Assembly: GCA_902793335.1 (NCBI GenBank)
Contig: CADBCZ010000019.1
Location: 31,702-95,701 of the forward strand
Reading direction: 5' to 3'
DNA from: an uncultured Lachnospiraceae bacterium
GTDB taxonomy: Bacteria > Bacillota > Clostridia > Lachnospirales > Lachnospiraceae
DNA length: 64,000 nucleotides
Within the stretch, counting starts at the first letter, position 1. The number at the start of each line of letters is the position of its first letter. Positions 8,067 through 17,434 of the stretch are shown piece after piece. Below the pieces are notes generated by a model, which was not told the DNA's origin, ran no database searches, and saw only the letters and a program-made list of their open reading frames with translations. The translations under genes and the position numbers were made by a program.

Positions 8067-9389
8067 TTACTTCTTAAACTGACTCTCTTCATAAAGCGAT
8101 CTCTTATCAATGATACGAACCGCCTTACCCTCACTTCTCGGAACTGTCTTAGGCTCAACAAGATGAACTCCTACTACAATGCCAAGCATAGACTTAAGAG
8201 CAGAAACCAACTTCTTCTCTCTTGCTGCTTTATCTGCATCATCAACCGGTGCGTTATCCGGAAGCCATTCAACATCACAATCTATAGTATCACTGTTACC
8301 TACGCGGTCTACAGTAAGCTGATAATTAGCTTCATAACCCTTGTTAAGAAGAACTGTTTCTATCTGTGAAGGGAATACGTTGACACCCTTAACTACCATC
8401 ATATCATCGCTTCTTCCAAGCGGTTTGCTCATACGGATATGAGTACGTCCGCAAGAACATTTCTCTCTTGAAAGCACACAGATATCACGTGTTCTGTAAC
8501 GAAGAAGTGGGAAAGCTTTCTTTGTAATACAGGTAAATACAAGCTCACCCTTCTCACCTTCAGGAAGAACCTCTCCTGTTACAGGATTGATTATCTCGGC
8601 AATGAAATGATCCTCGTTAATATGCATTCCACGTTGCTCTGAACACTCATAAGAAACGCCGGGACCTGAAATCTCGGTAAGACCATAGATATCATATGCC
8701 TTGATTCCAAGTGATTGTTCTATATTGTGGCGCATCTCCTCAGTCCATGACTCTGCACCGAAGATACCTGACTTTAATTTCAACTGATCCTTAACTCCAC
8801 GTTCTTTGATACTCTCACCTAAAAATGCTGCGTAAGAAGGAGTACAACAAAGAATTGTAGAACCCAAGTCCGCCATAAACTGTATCTGACGATCAGTATT
8901 ACCTGAAGACATCGGAATTGTTAGACATCCAAGCTTATGAGAACCACCGTTAAGACCGGCACCTCCTGTAAACAGACCAAAACCATAACTTACCTGAACA
9001 ACATCCTCAGTTGTTGCTCCCGCTGCAACTAACGCTCTTGAACAACATGTATCCCATATATCAAGATCATTCTGTGTATAAAATGATACAACACGACGAC
9101 CTGTAGTACCACTGGTCGAATGTATTCTTACTACATCATTAAGAGGCACACCCAATAATCCGTACGGATACTGATCTCTAAGATCTTCCTTTGTTATGAA
9201 TGGAAGCTTATGCAAGTCCTCTATTCCATTAATATCTTCCGGCTTAACGCCCGCCTCGTCCATTCTCTCACGATAGAAAGCAACATTATCATATACATGC
9301 TTTACCTGCTCTGTTAACCGGTCACTCTGAAGTTTCTTGATTTCCTCTACCGGCATGGTCTCGATTTCCGGATTAAAATAATTTCCCAT
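8067..9389 (-). CDS. paaK: Phenylacetate-CoA ligase family protein
   Basis: A 440-residue ANL-superfamily adenylate-forming enzyme, about the usual PaaK length. Visible motifs are the phosphate loop STSGTTGRRV (near residue 93), YGLTEISGPG, the hinge aspartate in LRYRTRDIC, and the C-terminal segment GRSDDMMVVKGVNVFPSQIE. It ligates CoA to an aryl-acetate, such as phenylacetate or indoleacetate from amino-acid fermentation, using ATP. GGAGAC precedes the ATG. The gene begins 73 nt after the LacI-type regulator on the same strand and could be its co-transcribed partner. Its 5' end and leader exist a second time at about 12.05-12.23 kb. Confidence 0.85.
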   Translation of the reverse strand: MGNYFNPEIETMPVEEIKKLQSDRLTEQVKHVYDNVAFYRERMDEAGVKPEDINGIEDLHKLPFITKEDLRDQYPYGLLGVPLNDVVRIHSTSGTTGRRVVSFYTQNDLDIWDTCCSRALVAAGATTEDVVQVSYGFGLFTGGAGLNGGSHKLGCLTIPMSSGNTDRQIQFMADLGSTILCCTPSYAAFLGESIKERGVKDQLKLKSGIFGAESWTEEMRHNIEQSLGIKAYDIYGLTEISGPGVSYECSEQRGMHINEDHFIAEIINPVTGEVLPEGEKGELVFTCITKKAFPLLRYRTRDICVLSREKCSCGRTHIRMSKPLGRSDDMMVVKGVNVFPSQIETVLLNKGYEANYQLTVDRVGNSDTIDCDVEWLPDNAPVDDADKAAREKKLVSALKSMLGIVVGVHLVEPKTVPRSEGKAVRIIDKRSLYEESQFKK

Positions 9390-9462
9390 TGGTCTGTCTC
9401 CTTATCATATATAGAACATTTAATGTATATTATATACTTTGCAAATGTGCATAACATGTGAA

Positions 9463-10503
9463 TTATATCATTTTATTATCGCTATCACAATCATTTTTTA
9501 TATATTTTCTGACACTTTCTCTTTCTATTAATTGCACAGGAACACATACGCTCTCTGAATAATCCGGATTTTTTATCATCTCAAGAAGAAGTTCTATGGC
9601 TTTTTTCGACCTTAGTGAATTATCCTGCTCAACTGAAGTAAGCGATGGAATAACCTTAAGACAGTCATCACTTCCATCAAAACCAACCAAAGAAATATCT
9701 TCAGGAACCCTAACATTGTGAGCCTTTAGAAAAGTCATCAAGTCAATGGCATAATAGTCTGATACAGCAAACACGGCAGAGCATTGCATCAAACATTCAA
9801 GTTTTTCCTCATAGAACTGATACCTTTCTTTCGCTGTCATCGGAATTAACAGAAAATCAGCCTTTCTTTCTAAGCCCTCACATAATCCCTCATATCTGGT
9901 AATATCCATGCCCGTTTCATTATCCGAAATACATAAAACCTTAGAATGCCCCATACTTTTAAGATAAGCTCCCGCCTGTCTTCCACCATCATAATCATCT
10001 ATGGTAATATTGCTTATCCTTTCATTCTCCGTCATAATTCCATCGTACACTACAATAGGGATGCGGATATGGTCACGAAGATTCTGATATTCACCCTCGC
10101 AAAAACCGATAATTATAAGTCCATCCAGATTCCACATCGAAGCAAATCTGACAAGCTCCATAATATCTGTCACCTTTTTAAGCATCATATAATAACCGGC
10201 ATTTTCTATCTCATCCGACAAATAATTAACAGCAGCACTGATAAACGGATCCTGTATCACCTTACCTTCGTACTTCTTGTGATCATTTACCACAACACCC
10301 ACTATCCTTGAATTGTTCCTGGCAAGTAAAGTTGCAGCCATATTGGGTATGTATCCGCTCTCCTCAAGCTTCTTTTCAACCCTCTTTACCGTTGCATCCG
10401 AAATCTTCTTCGTCTTGCCATGAAGCACATTAGATACGGTCGCTGTGCTTAATCCGAGTTCATCTGCTATATCAATTATTCTGACCTTGTTTTCATCCCA
10501 CAT
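9463..10503 (-). CDS. LacI-family transcriptional regulator
   Basis: A 346-residue repressor-type protein. Residues 8-55 form the LacI helix-turn-helix and hinge (VRIIDIADELGLSTATVSNV, then YIPNMAATLLA). Residues about 63-335 form a periplasmic-binding-like sensor domain (GLIIIGFCEG, VVYDGIM, DDYDGGRQAGAYL, LVGFDGSDD). The ligand is probably a sugar or similar metabolite. It starts 12 nt after the MATE gene stop and is followed by paaK. Targets cannot be assigned. Confidence 0.85.
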   Translation of the reverse strand: MWDENKVRIIDIADELGLSTATVSNVLHGKTKKISDATVKRVEKKLEESGYIPNMAATLLARNNSRIVGVVVNDHKKYEGKVIQDPFISAAVNYLSDEIENAGYYMMLKKVTDIMELVRFASMWNLDGLIIIGFCEGEYQNLRDHIRIPIVVYDGIMTENERISNITIDDYDGGRQAGAYLKSMGHSKVLCISDNETGMDITRYEGLCEGLERKADFLLIPMTAKERYQFYEEKLECLMQCSAVFAVSDYYAIDLMTFLKAHNVRVPEDISLVGFDGSDDCLKVIPSLTSVEQDNSLRSKKAIELLLEMIKNPDYSESVCVPVQLIERESVRKYIKNDCDSDNKMI

Positions 10504-10515
10504 TCCAACATTCCT

Positions 10516-11838
10516 CTACTCAATTGTATTCATCCACTTTCTGCTTCTGAACATATAAAATGAGATTATCAGTCTGACCACTTCCTCTTGTGACAGGATA
10601 AAATATGTCCAGACTATAGAAAGCTTAAGATATAATCCGGTAAACAATCCAAGTGGCACACCAATAAGCCAGGTTCCTAATATGTCAATAATCATTATGT
10701 ACTTAGTTCTGCCACCGCTTCTAATTATACCGCCTCCAAGTATCATATTCAGAACTTTAACCGGAGCTAAAATTGCAAATGTTATCAGAAGCATTGAACC
10801 TATTGTTTTAACATCCGCATCTACATTATACAATGATGTGTAAAGCTTTCCAACAAGAACTATCACAGCAGATAAAACAACCGAACATACAAAACCATAT
10901 ACACACAACTTCTTGGATTCATTATAAGCTTTGTCATATTTCTGTTCACCAAGTCTTTTTCCAATAAGTATACCCGCAGCTTGAGACAGTCCCGACAGCG
11001 CCCCCATGAAAAGTCCCTGAACCGGTCCGGTAAGAGACATTCCGGCAAGCTCACTCGTACCCATATGACCATATATAAATGTATTCACATTTTGTCCTGT
11101 AGTCCATAACAATTCATTAAGAACAATCGGTATTAACATAGCTGAATACTGCATCACTTCTGCTCTACTCATATGAATATCAAACTTGAAATCACATACT
11201 TTTTTATAACAGATTATCATCAAAATAAGATTGATAACCTGTGATATCACACTGGCAACTGCCGCACCGCGAATACCCATAGCCGGTAATCCCATTCGTC
11301 CAAATATTAGGACGTAATTAAGTCCTGTGTTGATAATAGCTGCTGCACCGCTTATATATAGCGGATATTCGGAATGATTACGGCACCTTAAGTGTACCGC
11401 AAGCAGAGTTGATATTCCGGAAAGCGGATAGATAAATGATACAATCCGGATATAGCTTTCCGCACTGTCTATTACTGCTGTATCCCGTGTGTATATTGCC
11501 GAAAGCATTCCCGGAATAAACAGACAAACCAGAGTTGTTAGAAGTGCAATAGCCATCATGACGCACATATTCACAGACATGCTGACATGAATTTTCTCCT
11601 TATCTTGCTTGCCTATATACTGGGATACCATTATTCCTGTAACCGTTGCAACCGCTCCGCTGACAAACGTGAATATGAATCCCGGTTTACTTCCGACCTC
11701 GACCGCAGCTATAGCGGTTTTTCCGAGTTGTCCGACCATCAACTGGTCTACCATTGAAAAAGAAGATTGCAACATCGCCTGTATTGCTACAGGAATGGCA
11801 ATCTTCATTGAAGTTCTGATAAATGATTCTTTTGCCAT
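10516..11838 (-). CDS. MATE-family multidrug efflux transporter
   Basis: A 440-residue, 12-helix MATE transporter using a Na+ or H+ gradient. The first half holds FSMVDQLMVGQLGKTAIAAVE and the second half begins at LNELLWTTGQNVNTFIYGHMG, the internal repeat seen throughout the family. I start it at ATG 11838 because CGGAGGAAA sits 8 nt upstream. An in-frame ATG nine codons earlier would put that site inside the gene. The LacI-type gene follows after 12 nt. Confidence 0.85.
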   Translation of the reverse strand: MAKESFIRTSMKIAIPVAIQAMLQSSFSMVDQLMVGQLGKTAIAAVEVGSKPGFIFTFVSGAVATVTGIMVSQYIGKQDKEKIHVSMSVNMCVMMAIALLTTLVCLFIPGMLSAIYTRDTAVIDSAESYIRIVSFIYPLSGISTLLAVHLRCRNHSEYPLYISGAAAIINTGLNYVLIFGRMGLPAMGIRGAAVASVISQVINLILMIICYKKVCDFKFDIHMSRAEVMQYSAMLIPIVLNELLWTTGQNVNTFIYGHMGTSELAGMSLTGPVQGLFMGALSGLSQAAGILIGKRLGEQKYDKAYNESKKLCVYGFVCSVVLSAVIVLVGKLYTSLYNVDADVKTIGSMLLITFAILAPVKVLNMILGGGIIRSGGRTKYIMIIDILGTWLIGVPLGLFTGLYLKLSIVWTYFILSQEEVVRLIISFYMFRSRKWMNTIE

Positions 11839-11938
11839 TATTATTTCCTCCGGGTAGTTGTACATTTATTGTATAAATATTATTAGTACAAAACCCTATT
11901 AATGGCAATAGGTTAATCGCGTAACCTACACCAGTATA

Positions 11939-12057
11939 TTATACTGCAAAATACTCCGCTTTCTTCTTTTCATTAAAAACAATTAAGTTTCCATTATCAA
12001 TATAATACATAGTGTCGCAAAGTCTTTCCAAATATTCATGTTGATGACTTGTTAACC
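11939..12057 (-). pseudogene. C-terminal tail of an ABC transporter ATPase
   Basis: Reading leftward from about 12057 gives LTSHQHEYLERLCDTMYYI followed by DNGNLIVFNEKKKAEYFAV and a stop at 11939-11941. The SH pair is the ABC H-loop, and EYLERLCDTMYYIDNG is typical of the end of drug/lantibiotic-type ABC ATPases. Walker A, the signature and Walker B are absent. In another frame the fragment runs straight into the duplicated start of paaK, so this is a recombination scar rather than a gene. Confidence 0.6.
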
Positions 12058-12230
12058 TGTTCTTTTAAACAATCGCTCTGGAGTTTCTTGATATCCTCTA
12101 CCGGCATGGTCTCGATTTCTGGATTGAAATAATTTCCCATTGGTCTGTCTCCTTATCTTATATATAACATTTGATATAGTATATACCTTTTAAATATGCA
12201 TAACATGTGAGTTATATCACCTTATTTTTT
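12036..12230 (-). pseudogene. Duplicated 5' end and leader of paaK
   Basis: From ATG 12140 the sequence encodes MGNYFNPEIETMPVEDIKKL and about 14 more residues before a TGA at 12036-12038. The real PaaK at 9389 begins with the same residues except for one Glu/Asp change. Homology continues upstream through the ribosome site and leader to about 12230, where it matches the region up to the end of the lacI-type gene. Divergence in the leader suggests an old duplication. It cannot make ligase. Confidence 0.75.
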
Positions 12231-12335
12231 CTCGCATCTATTTTTTGATTATACGCAACACCGTTCAACATCATTTCTTTGAGCATGCGCACTATTACAC
12301 AGCAAATTTTGAACTAACCCAATGGAAAAACACAA

Positions 12336-13070
12336 TTATACGAAGTCATATTTTTTTTTATTTAACCGCAACAATTCCAATAAGATTACGCATTCTGCCA
12401 TCATGGTCAATATTATCATCCAACCATAATACGCATTAATTGGCAAATCAATGCGTATCATATCGCTCCATTGCTGAAAAGCCATCATCTTATAAATAAA
12501 TTTTATCATTATAATTTTATCATCTACTAAAAATGATTGTAAGACAATCTCTATCACAAAAAACCTTAAAAATCCCACAACACCTCCCCAAATTCCGTTT
12601 TTACAAAGCATTACATACATTATAGTAGCTGTACAAATATGCATATGTACCACACACAATAAAATGATCCTCCAAACATACGTTAGCGTAAAATTATCCA
12701 CCAAAAGAAACAGATAAAACAATATGCACATCGTATATACTAAAGGTACAATCAACCCACATGTAATTGTTTTCGCTATTGCAATTCGACAGATACCATA
12801 TTCTCTAACCACTTCATAATTAATTGTCTTATATCGATATTCTCTCCCTACATAAATAGCAATCAAAATAATAAACGATAACAGTATATACAAATATGCG
12901 GATGATATCGAACTCCATATTGCAACATTACTAACAGAACTCCTAACAGTGTAAATATTCACATAACACATTAATACCAAGACAATTGGAATAATTACAA
13001 AATACTTGGTAATCTCTAATGAATGAATAAAACGATACCCCTCAATTTTGCATAATCTAAACGTTTTCAT
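12336..13070 (-). CDS. ABC transporter permease, lantibiotic-immunity-like (second of pair)
   Basis: A 244-residue membrane protein with about six hydrophobic segments, starting MKTFRLCKIEGYRFIHSLE. Its layout matches the neighbouring 243-residue permease (charged N-terminus, IYVGREYRYKTINYEVVREYG against IGREFKQKTICYEVMRGYG), so the two are paralogues of the LanE/LanG or BcrB type. AAAGGATAA precedes the ATG. It lies 14 nt after the first permease and ends the operon. Confidence 0.7.
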   Translation of the reverse strand: MKTFRLCKIEGYRFIHSLEITKYFVIIPIVLVLMCYVNIYTVRSSVSNVAIWSSISSAYLYILLSFIILIAIYVGREYRYKTINYEVVREYGICRIAIAKTITCGLIVPLVYTMCILFYLFLLVDNFTLTYVWRIILLCVVHMHICTATIMYVMLCKNGIWGGVVGFLRFFVIEIVLQSFLVDDKIIMIKFIYKMMAFQQWSDMIRIDLPINAYYGWMIILTMMAECVILLELLRLNKKKYDFV

Positions 13071-13084
13071 ACTCTATTATCCTT

Positions 13085-13816
13085 TTAAAAATCCTTCTTT
13101 TTCGATACCAACTGCACCATAACAAGTAATAGTGTATATTCCAATAGAAAACTGACAGGAACACCTACAAGATATATCATTGGAATTGAATCCCTCACAT
13201 TGATTACAACATTCCATTGACTCATTGGTGAAAACGCCATATATATGTCCTGTGCAAAATCCGGAAGAATTATTTCCGAAATAAAAATACCCATAACACT
13301 AAACAACGTAAACCTTACGAACGCAAGACATCCTCCGATTCCACCGTCCCTAAACAAAATAACATATAAGGTAACACATGTACATATATGACAAAGAATC
13401 AAAAACATTAGACACCAGCGCCCAAATGAAAATAGGTTTGTTTTACCATCCATACTTGTTACATATATCCAAATAGCCAATTGCAACAGAATTGCATTTA
13501 TAAATCCGCAAGTTAGCGTTTTAATAAAACCAATTCTCCACATACCGTAGCCACGCATAACCTCATAACATATTGTTTTTTGCTTAAATTCCCTTCCAAT
13601 ATAAACCGCCACCGCAACACAAACGACAAGTGCAATAAAAATATTAGCCAATTTAAGAGTCGATGTTATCGTACCTTCTAAAGTGTTATCTCCAATCAAC
13701 ATTTCCGGATCTTCTGTAGATAAAAACAACAATACACTCAACATAACCGCCACCGCTATCCATATCATACAATCCTTAAAAAAACGATACCTCTCTACTC
13801 TCCACAATTTACTCAT
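13085..13816 (-). CDS. ABC transporter permease, lantibiotic-immunity-like (first of pair)
   Basis: A 243-residue, six-segment membrane protein starting MSKLWRVERYRFFKDC. ATG 13816 is chosen because AGGTGG lies 7 nt upstream; an in-frame GTG exists three codons earlier. The start lies inside the last codons of the ATPase gene, giving an 8-nt overlap and strong coupling. With the second permease it should form the membrane part of an exporter that clears a peptide or antibiotic from the membrane; that role is inferred from operon form. Confidence 0.72.
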   Translation of the reverse strand: MSKLWRVERYRFFKDCMIWIAVAVMLSVLLFLSTEDPEMLIGDNTLEGTITSTLKLANIFIALVVCVAVAVYIGREFKQKTICYEVMRGYGMWRIGFIKTLTCGFINAILLQLAIWIYVTSMDGKTNLFSFGRWCLMFLILCHICTCVTLYVILFRDGGIGGCLAFVRFTLFSVMGIFISEIILPDFAQDIYMAFSPMSQWNVVINVRDSIPMIYLVGVPVSFLLEYTLLLVMVQLVSKKKDF

Positions 13817-14705
13817 GACTACCACCTACTATCTCTCTCATGTAATATGTTTCAAGTTCTACTGACTGCTCTCGAATTCCTGTAAATGTAAATCCTTTTT
13901 CAATTAATTCTTTTGATATCTCAGTAGGATTTTTTTTATCCTGAGTTAAGTAGATATAAGATTCTTTTTGAGTAACATTATCTACCCCATATTGTTGTAC
14001 TAAAAAGTCAAATACTCCAACATCATCTGTCCCAATTTCTATAACTCCACTTGTCAACCGATCAAGAGCATCTTTTGTCATCTTTTTAACAATATTACCA
14101 TTTCGGATAAAAATAAAATCCGTAGACAAGTTATATAGTTCACTCAAAATATGACTAGAAATCATCAATGTAACATTTCTTTTCTCTACCAATGACAAAA
14201 GAATTTCTCTTAAAATCACTATCCCCTCCGGATCAACTCCATTCATCGGTTCATCCAATACAATAATTTCCGGATTTCCAACTAGTGCACATGCAATCCC
14301 CAATCTTTGTTTCATTCCAAGCGAAAAATCCTTAACCTTCTTTTTTCCAGTTTGATCTAATTTTACTATCTTCAAATAATCCAAGAGTACACTATCATCT
14401 GACTCGCCTTTTATCCCTCCAATAATTTTCATATTTTCAAAAGCAGTCATTTTCTCATATAGATATGGAGCTTCAATCATAAAACTCATCTTCATTTTAT
14501 ATTTTTCGAACTTCTCACCCGTCGAAACCATAATTTCACCCTCACTTGGAATTGCCAAGCCTGCAAGCATCTTAAAAAAAGTTGTTTTTCCAGCTCCATT
14601 TGGTCCAATAAATCCATAGATATGTCCTTTTTTTATATCCACATCAAAATGATTTACAGCAACATTTTTTTTATAATACTTCGTAAGATTTGTTATTGTT
14701 AGCAT
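13809..14705 (-). CDS. ABC transporter ATP-binding protein, BcrA/LanF-like
   Basis: A 298-residue ATPase with Walker A GPNGAGKTT (near 34), signature FSLGMKQR (near 128), Walker B IIVLDEP and H-loop ISSH, plus a C-terminal extension of about 90 residues typical of the bacitracin/lantibiotic resistance group. It energises the two permeases that follow. Its ATG overlaps the end of the truncated exporter ATPase by 7 nt, and GAGGGGAA for its ribosome site lies within that gene's end. Confidence 0.82.
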   Translation of the reverse strand: MLTITNLTKYYKKNVAVNHFDVDIKKGHIYGFIGPNGAGKTTFFKMLAGLAIPSEGEIMVSTGEKFEKYKMKMSFMIEAPYLYEKMTAFENMKIIGGIKGESDDSVLLDYLKIVKLDQTGKKKVKDFSLGMKQRLGIACALVGNPEIIVLDEPMNGVDPEGIVILREILLSLVEKRNVTLMISSHILSELYNLSTDFIFIRNGNIVKKMTKDALDRLTSGVIEIGTDDVGVFDFLVQQYGVDNVTQKESYIYLTQDKKNPTEISKELIEKGFTFTGIREQSVELETYYMREIVGGSHE

Positions 14706-15130
14706 GGCAATAATTCCCCTCTTTCCAATCGATATATTTTATTAACATATTTATCAAAAACATTATTGTGTGAAATAAAAATTATTGTCTTACCAATCAA
14801 GTATCGTTCTATAATCTCTAAAAATCTCCTTTCTGAATCTTCATCCAAATTATTTGTGCTCTCATCAAAAATAAACATTTCCGTATTACATAACAACGCT
14901 CTAGCCAAAGCAATTTTCCTTCTTTGCCCTCCTGAAAGATTCTTGCCATTATCACTCAAAACATAATCATATCCTTCTGGATAATTATTAACAAATTCAC
15001 TTACTCCTGTCATTTCACACACTTTAATAAAGTCATCTGGCGAAATATCTTTTTTCCCCAATACAATGTTATTATATATAGAATCATGGAACAAAAATAC
15101 CTCTTGATTTACATAGGTAATATTATCTTT
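14699..15130 (-). pseudogene. 5'-truncated exporter-type ABC ATPase
   Basis: The open frame after TAG 15131-15133 starts at the Q-loop (ITYVNQEVFLFHDSIYNNI) and keeps the signature LSGGQRRKIALARALL, Walker B MFIFDES and H-loop ISHN, ending RLERGELLPC. Walker A and the whole transmembrane or peptidase half are missing, and no good ATG exists. This is the back end of a bacteriocin-type exporter or similar ABC fusion. Its 3' end still carries the ribosome site of the immunity ATPase, which may explain why it persists. Confidence 0.7.
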
Positions 15131-15152
15131 CTACAAGAATTCAAACATATTT

Positions 15153-15212
15153 ATACTATCTTTTTTGATCATCTTTGACAATACCGTTCATCCCCTAATT
15201 TCTACCGTTCAT
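15153..15212 (-). promoter_or_regulatory. LytTR-type direct repeats upstream of a promoter
   Basis: The plus strand carries ACCGTTCAT twice, at 15183-15191 and 15204-15212. The repeats are 21 bp apart centre to centre with a 12-bp gap, and each fits the LytTR consensus ([TA][AC][CA]GTTN[AG][TG]). Immediately beside them on the minus strand are TTGTCA (15176-15181), a 17-bp spacer and TAGTAT (15153-15158), reading toward the exporter remnant and immunity ABC genes. The repeats face opposite to the promoter, so activation by the nearby AgrA-like regulator is likely but not certain. Confidence 0.6.
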
Positions 15213-15215
15213 TCC

Positions 15216-16535
15216 TCAATTTTCATTTTTGACTACATCTAACATCATAATATCTGTTTTAAAAATATTTTGCTCCACAGCAACACTATATTCGCCATGA
15301 TACTTTTCTACGCATCTTCTTATATTCTCCATGCCATAGCCATGCCCCTCACCTTCTTTAGTGGTCTTAAATCCATTTCTATTATCTAGAACAATCTCCC
15401 TATAATTATTTAATACTGAAATAAATATACTCTGTTGTTGAATTCTTATAAAAGCCTTAATTTTCTTTTCTTCCGCCTCATATGCTGCCTCATAAGCATT
15501 TTTTAACAGATTATAAAACACCGTACAAATATCCATATACGACAATATTATATCAGGAATTCTTCCCTTCCACTCTAACTCAACGGTGGGATACCTGCTG
15601 TCCAAATCCGTTATAATCGCATTTACATAATCATTTCCTGTGTCAATTTCTGATGAAAGGTCAAGAACAACGCTTTGTGCTTCATGAATATATGTGCCAA
15701 GTTTTTCGTAGTCTCCTTTTTCATATAACATACCCATACACATAAACTGTGCTCTTATATCGTGTCGAAATGCCTTTGTCTCTTTTTCTTTTTGAAGTAA
15801 TCTTAAATAATAATTACTCTGTGCTTCCATCAATCTACTATTCATTTCATTTATACTACTAAGATGTTCATTTTCTTTTTTGTCATGTTCCAACAAAACA
15901 CATACTGCCACGGCAAAAACAGTTGCAAGCAGTATCCCTAAAAATAAAATATTGTGCTGTATTTTATTATCTCCATCCATACCAATTATCTGTATACCTG
16001 TCACAAAAATCGTAAGTGTAAGTCCACCAATAATATATATAGGCAGCAGTATTCTTGTAACACGCGGGGAATTTACATATTTTTTCCCAAATACAAACGC
16101 ATAAACAACAAGCAAAATAAGACTTACTGTATTACACAGCATCACACCATATACGTTATCAATCAATATACTATAGTCATTAAAATATACGTTAAAAAGT
16201 ATCTCGGCAAATAACATATCCACAAGTGAAATTAGAATAAATGATAACAAAGATAACATCATTCTATTTTTCCCACTTGTAAAAACAGTGATAATAATCA
16301 CATTTATAATCGCATATACAATACTAATTTGAGAAAGATCTTTAAACCATGATATTGTCATAACGAACATTAAACTTGCCACGAACACAAAACCAATACT
16401 CTTTTTAGGTTTTACTCTCCATATAAATACCATCGCCAAAAGTAATTTAATAAATTCAATAGAATAATACAATCCATTTACAAAAATCTGTTCCACAATT
16501 TTCTCCTCTAGAATAAAAATTGATATTATCATCAA
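15216..16535 (-). CDS. AgrC-like sensor histidine kinase (GHKL type)
   Basis: A 439-residue protein with about six membrane segments in residues 1-205 and a cytoplasmic kinase half. The phosphoacceptor region is KAFRHDIRAQF, the N-box NLLKNAYEAAYEAEEK and the G-box GEGHGYGMENIRR, the pattern of the peptide-sensing HPK10/AgrC group. Its ATG overlaps the regulator stop as ATGA. A GTG at 16496 behind GAGGAG is an alternative start. The gene ends 3 nt before the LytTR repeats. No signal-peptide gene was found beside it. Confidence 0.8.
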   Translation of the reverse strand: MMIISIFILEEKIVEQIFVNGLYYSIEFIKLLLAMVFIWRVKPKKSIGFVFVASLMFVMTISWFKDLSQISIVYAIINVIIITVFTSGKNRMMLSLLSFILISLVDMLFAEILFNVYFNDYSILIDNVYGVMLCNTVSLILLVVYAFVFGKKYVNSPRVTRILLPIYIIGGLTLTIFVTGIQIIGMDGDNKIQHNILFLGILLATVFAVAVCVLLEHDKKENEHLSSINEMNSRLMEAQSNYYLRLLQKEKETKAFRHDIRAQFMCMGMLYEKGDYEKLGTYIHEAQSVVLDLSSEIDTGNDYVNAIITDLDSRYPTVELEWKGRIPDIILSYMDICTVFYNLLKNAYEAAYEAEEKKIKAFIRIQQQSIFISVLNNYREIVLDNRNGFKTTKEGEGHGYGMENIRRCVEKYHGEYSVAVEQNIFKTDIMMLDVVKNEN

Positions 16536-17236
16536 ATTATTCGTGCATGTAAGTTAACGTATTCAAAGTATTTCTGCCTAACATCACTATATCGTCTTCT
16601 TGACACCGGTATTGAAATACCAATCTCTCTAAGGTGTATAGAGCCAGTTTCAATTACTAATATATAATACATTGAAACAATATAAGATTTATGCACTTGA
16701 AAAAAATCTTTGTCCGACAGCCTTTCAAACCAGTACTTAAGTGAATATGCCGTTTCTATTATTCCATTACACATATATATAACAGTATATTTCTTTTTTG
16801 CCTCAATATATATTATGTCTTTTACATACACAAACTGATTTTTTCCAAAACTTTCTATAGATATTATTTCATTTTCCCTAATTTCATTCTCCAACTGATT
16901 CAATGATTCCTCCAGATCATAATCACAAATAGGTTTTGTAATAAATCTATATGCTCTTACTTTAAAAGCCTCTTGCATAAATTCAGAATGACTCGTCAAG
17001 AAAACTATTTCACCTTTATATCCCTTATTTCTCAGGTCATATGCAGTCTCCATTCCATTTTTTCCAGGCATCTCAATGTCAAGAAAAATAGCATCATATA
17101 ATATATAAGAATCCATAAGTTCATAAACAGAAAAATAAGTGTCTACTTCATATCCATTTTTTAGATTTAAAATACTTTCTTTTGCGGATTCACATAGAAT
17201 CTGTTCATCATCGCAAATTGCAATCTTTAGTTTCAT
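16532..17236 (-). CDS. AgrA-like response regulator (LytTR output)
   Basis: A 234-residue regulator. The receiver domain starts KIAICDDEQ and carries the phospho-aspartate in IFLDIEMPGKNG; the LytTR DNA-binding domain follows from about residue 130 (IEAKKKYTVIYM to SRRRYSDVRQKYFEY). ATG 17236 is used because the conserved start follows it and GGAGG lies 11 nt upstream. It forms a two-gene unit with the kinase and very probably reads the ACCGTTCAT repeats at 15183-15212. Confidence 0.82.
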   Translation of the reverse strand: MKLKIAICDDEQILCESAKESILNLKNGYEVDTYFSVYELMDSYILYDAIFLDIEMPGKNGMETAYDLRNKGYKGEIVFLTSHSEFMQEAFKVRAYRFITKPICDYDLEESLNQLENEIRENEIISIESFGKNQFVYVKDIIYIEAKKKYTVIYMCNGIIETAYSLKYWFERLSDKDFFQVHKSYIVSMYYILVIETGSIHLREIGISIPVSRRRYSDVRQKYFEYVNLHARII

Positions 17237-17379
17237 ATTATAAAATGCCTCCATTATATATCTAAACAAAATATCTCTGCCATTCTATCATGATTTTGAC
17301 ATAACAACAACTCAAATAAAATAATCATATAACCTATACTTAATTTCTCTTTGACTTGTAACTCACCCCTCAAAAAATA

Positions 17380-17408
17380 TTGAAAAAATAGCCCCCATTG
17401 TATATAAT
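17380..17408 (+). promoter_or_regulatory. Promoter of the propeller/HD-GYP gene
   Basis: TTGAAA (17380-17385), a 17-bp spacer and TATAAT (17403-17408) lie 27 bp before the ATG. The site is a good sigma-70-type match and explains a short leader carrying the GGGGG Shine-Dalgarno. Confidence 0.65.
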
Positions 17409-17434
17409 ATTTCTATCAAAAGGGGGCGTACAAT

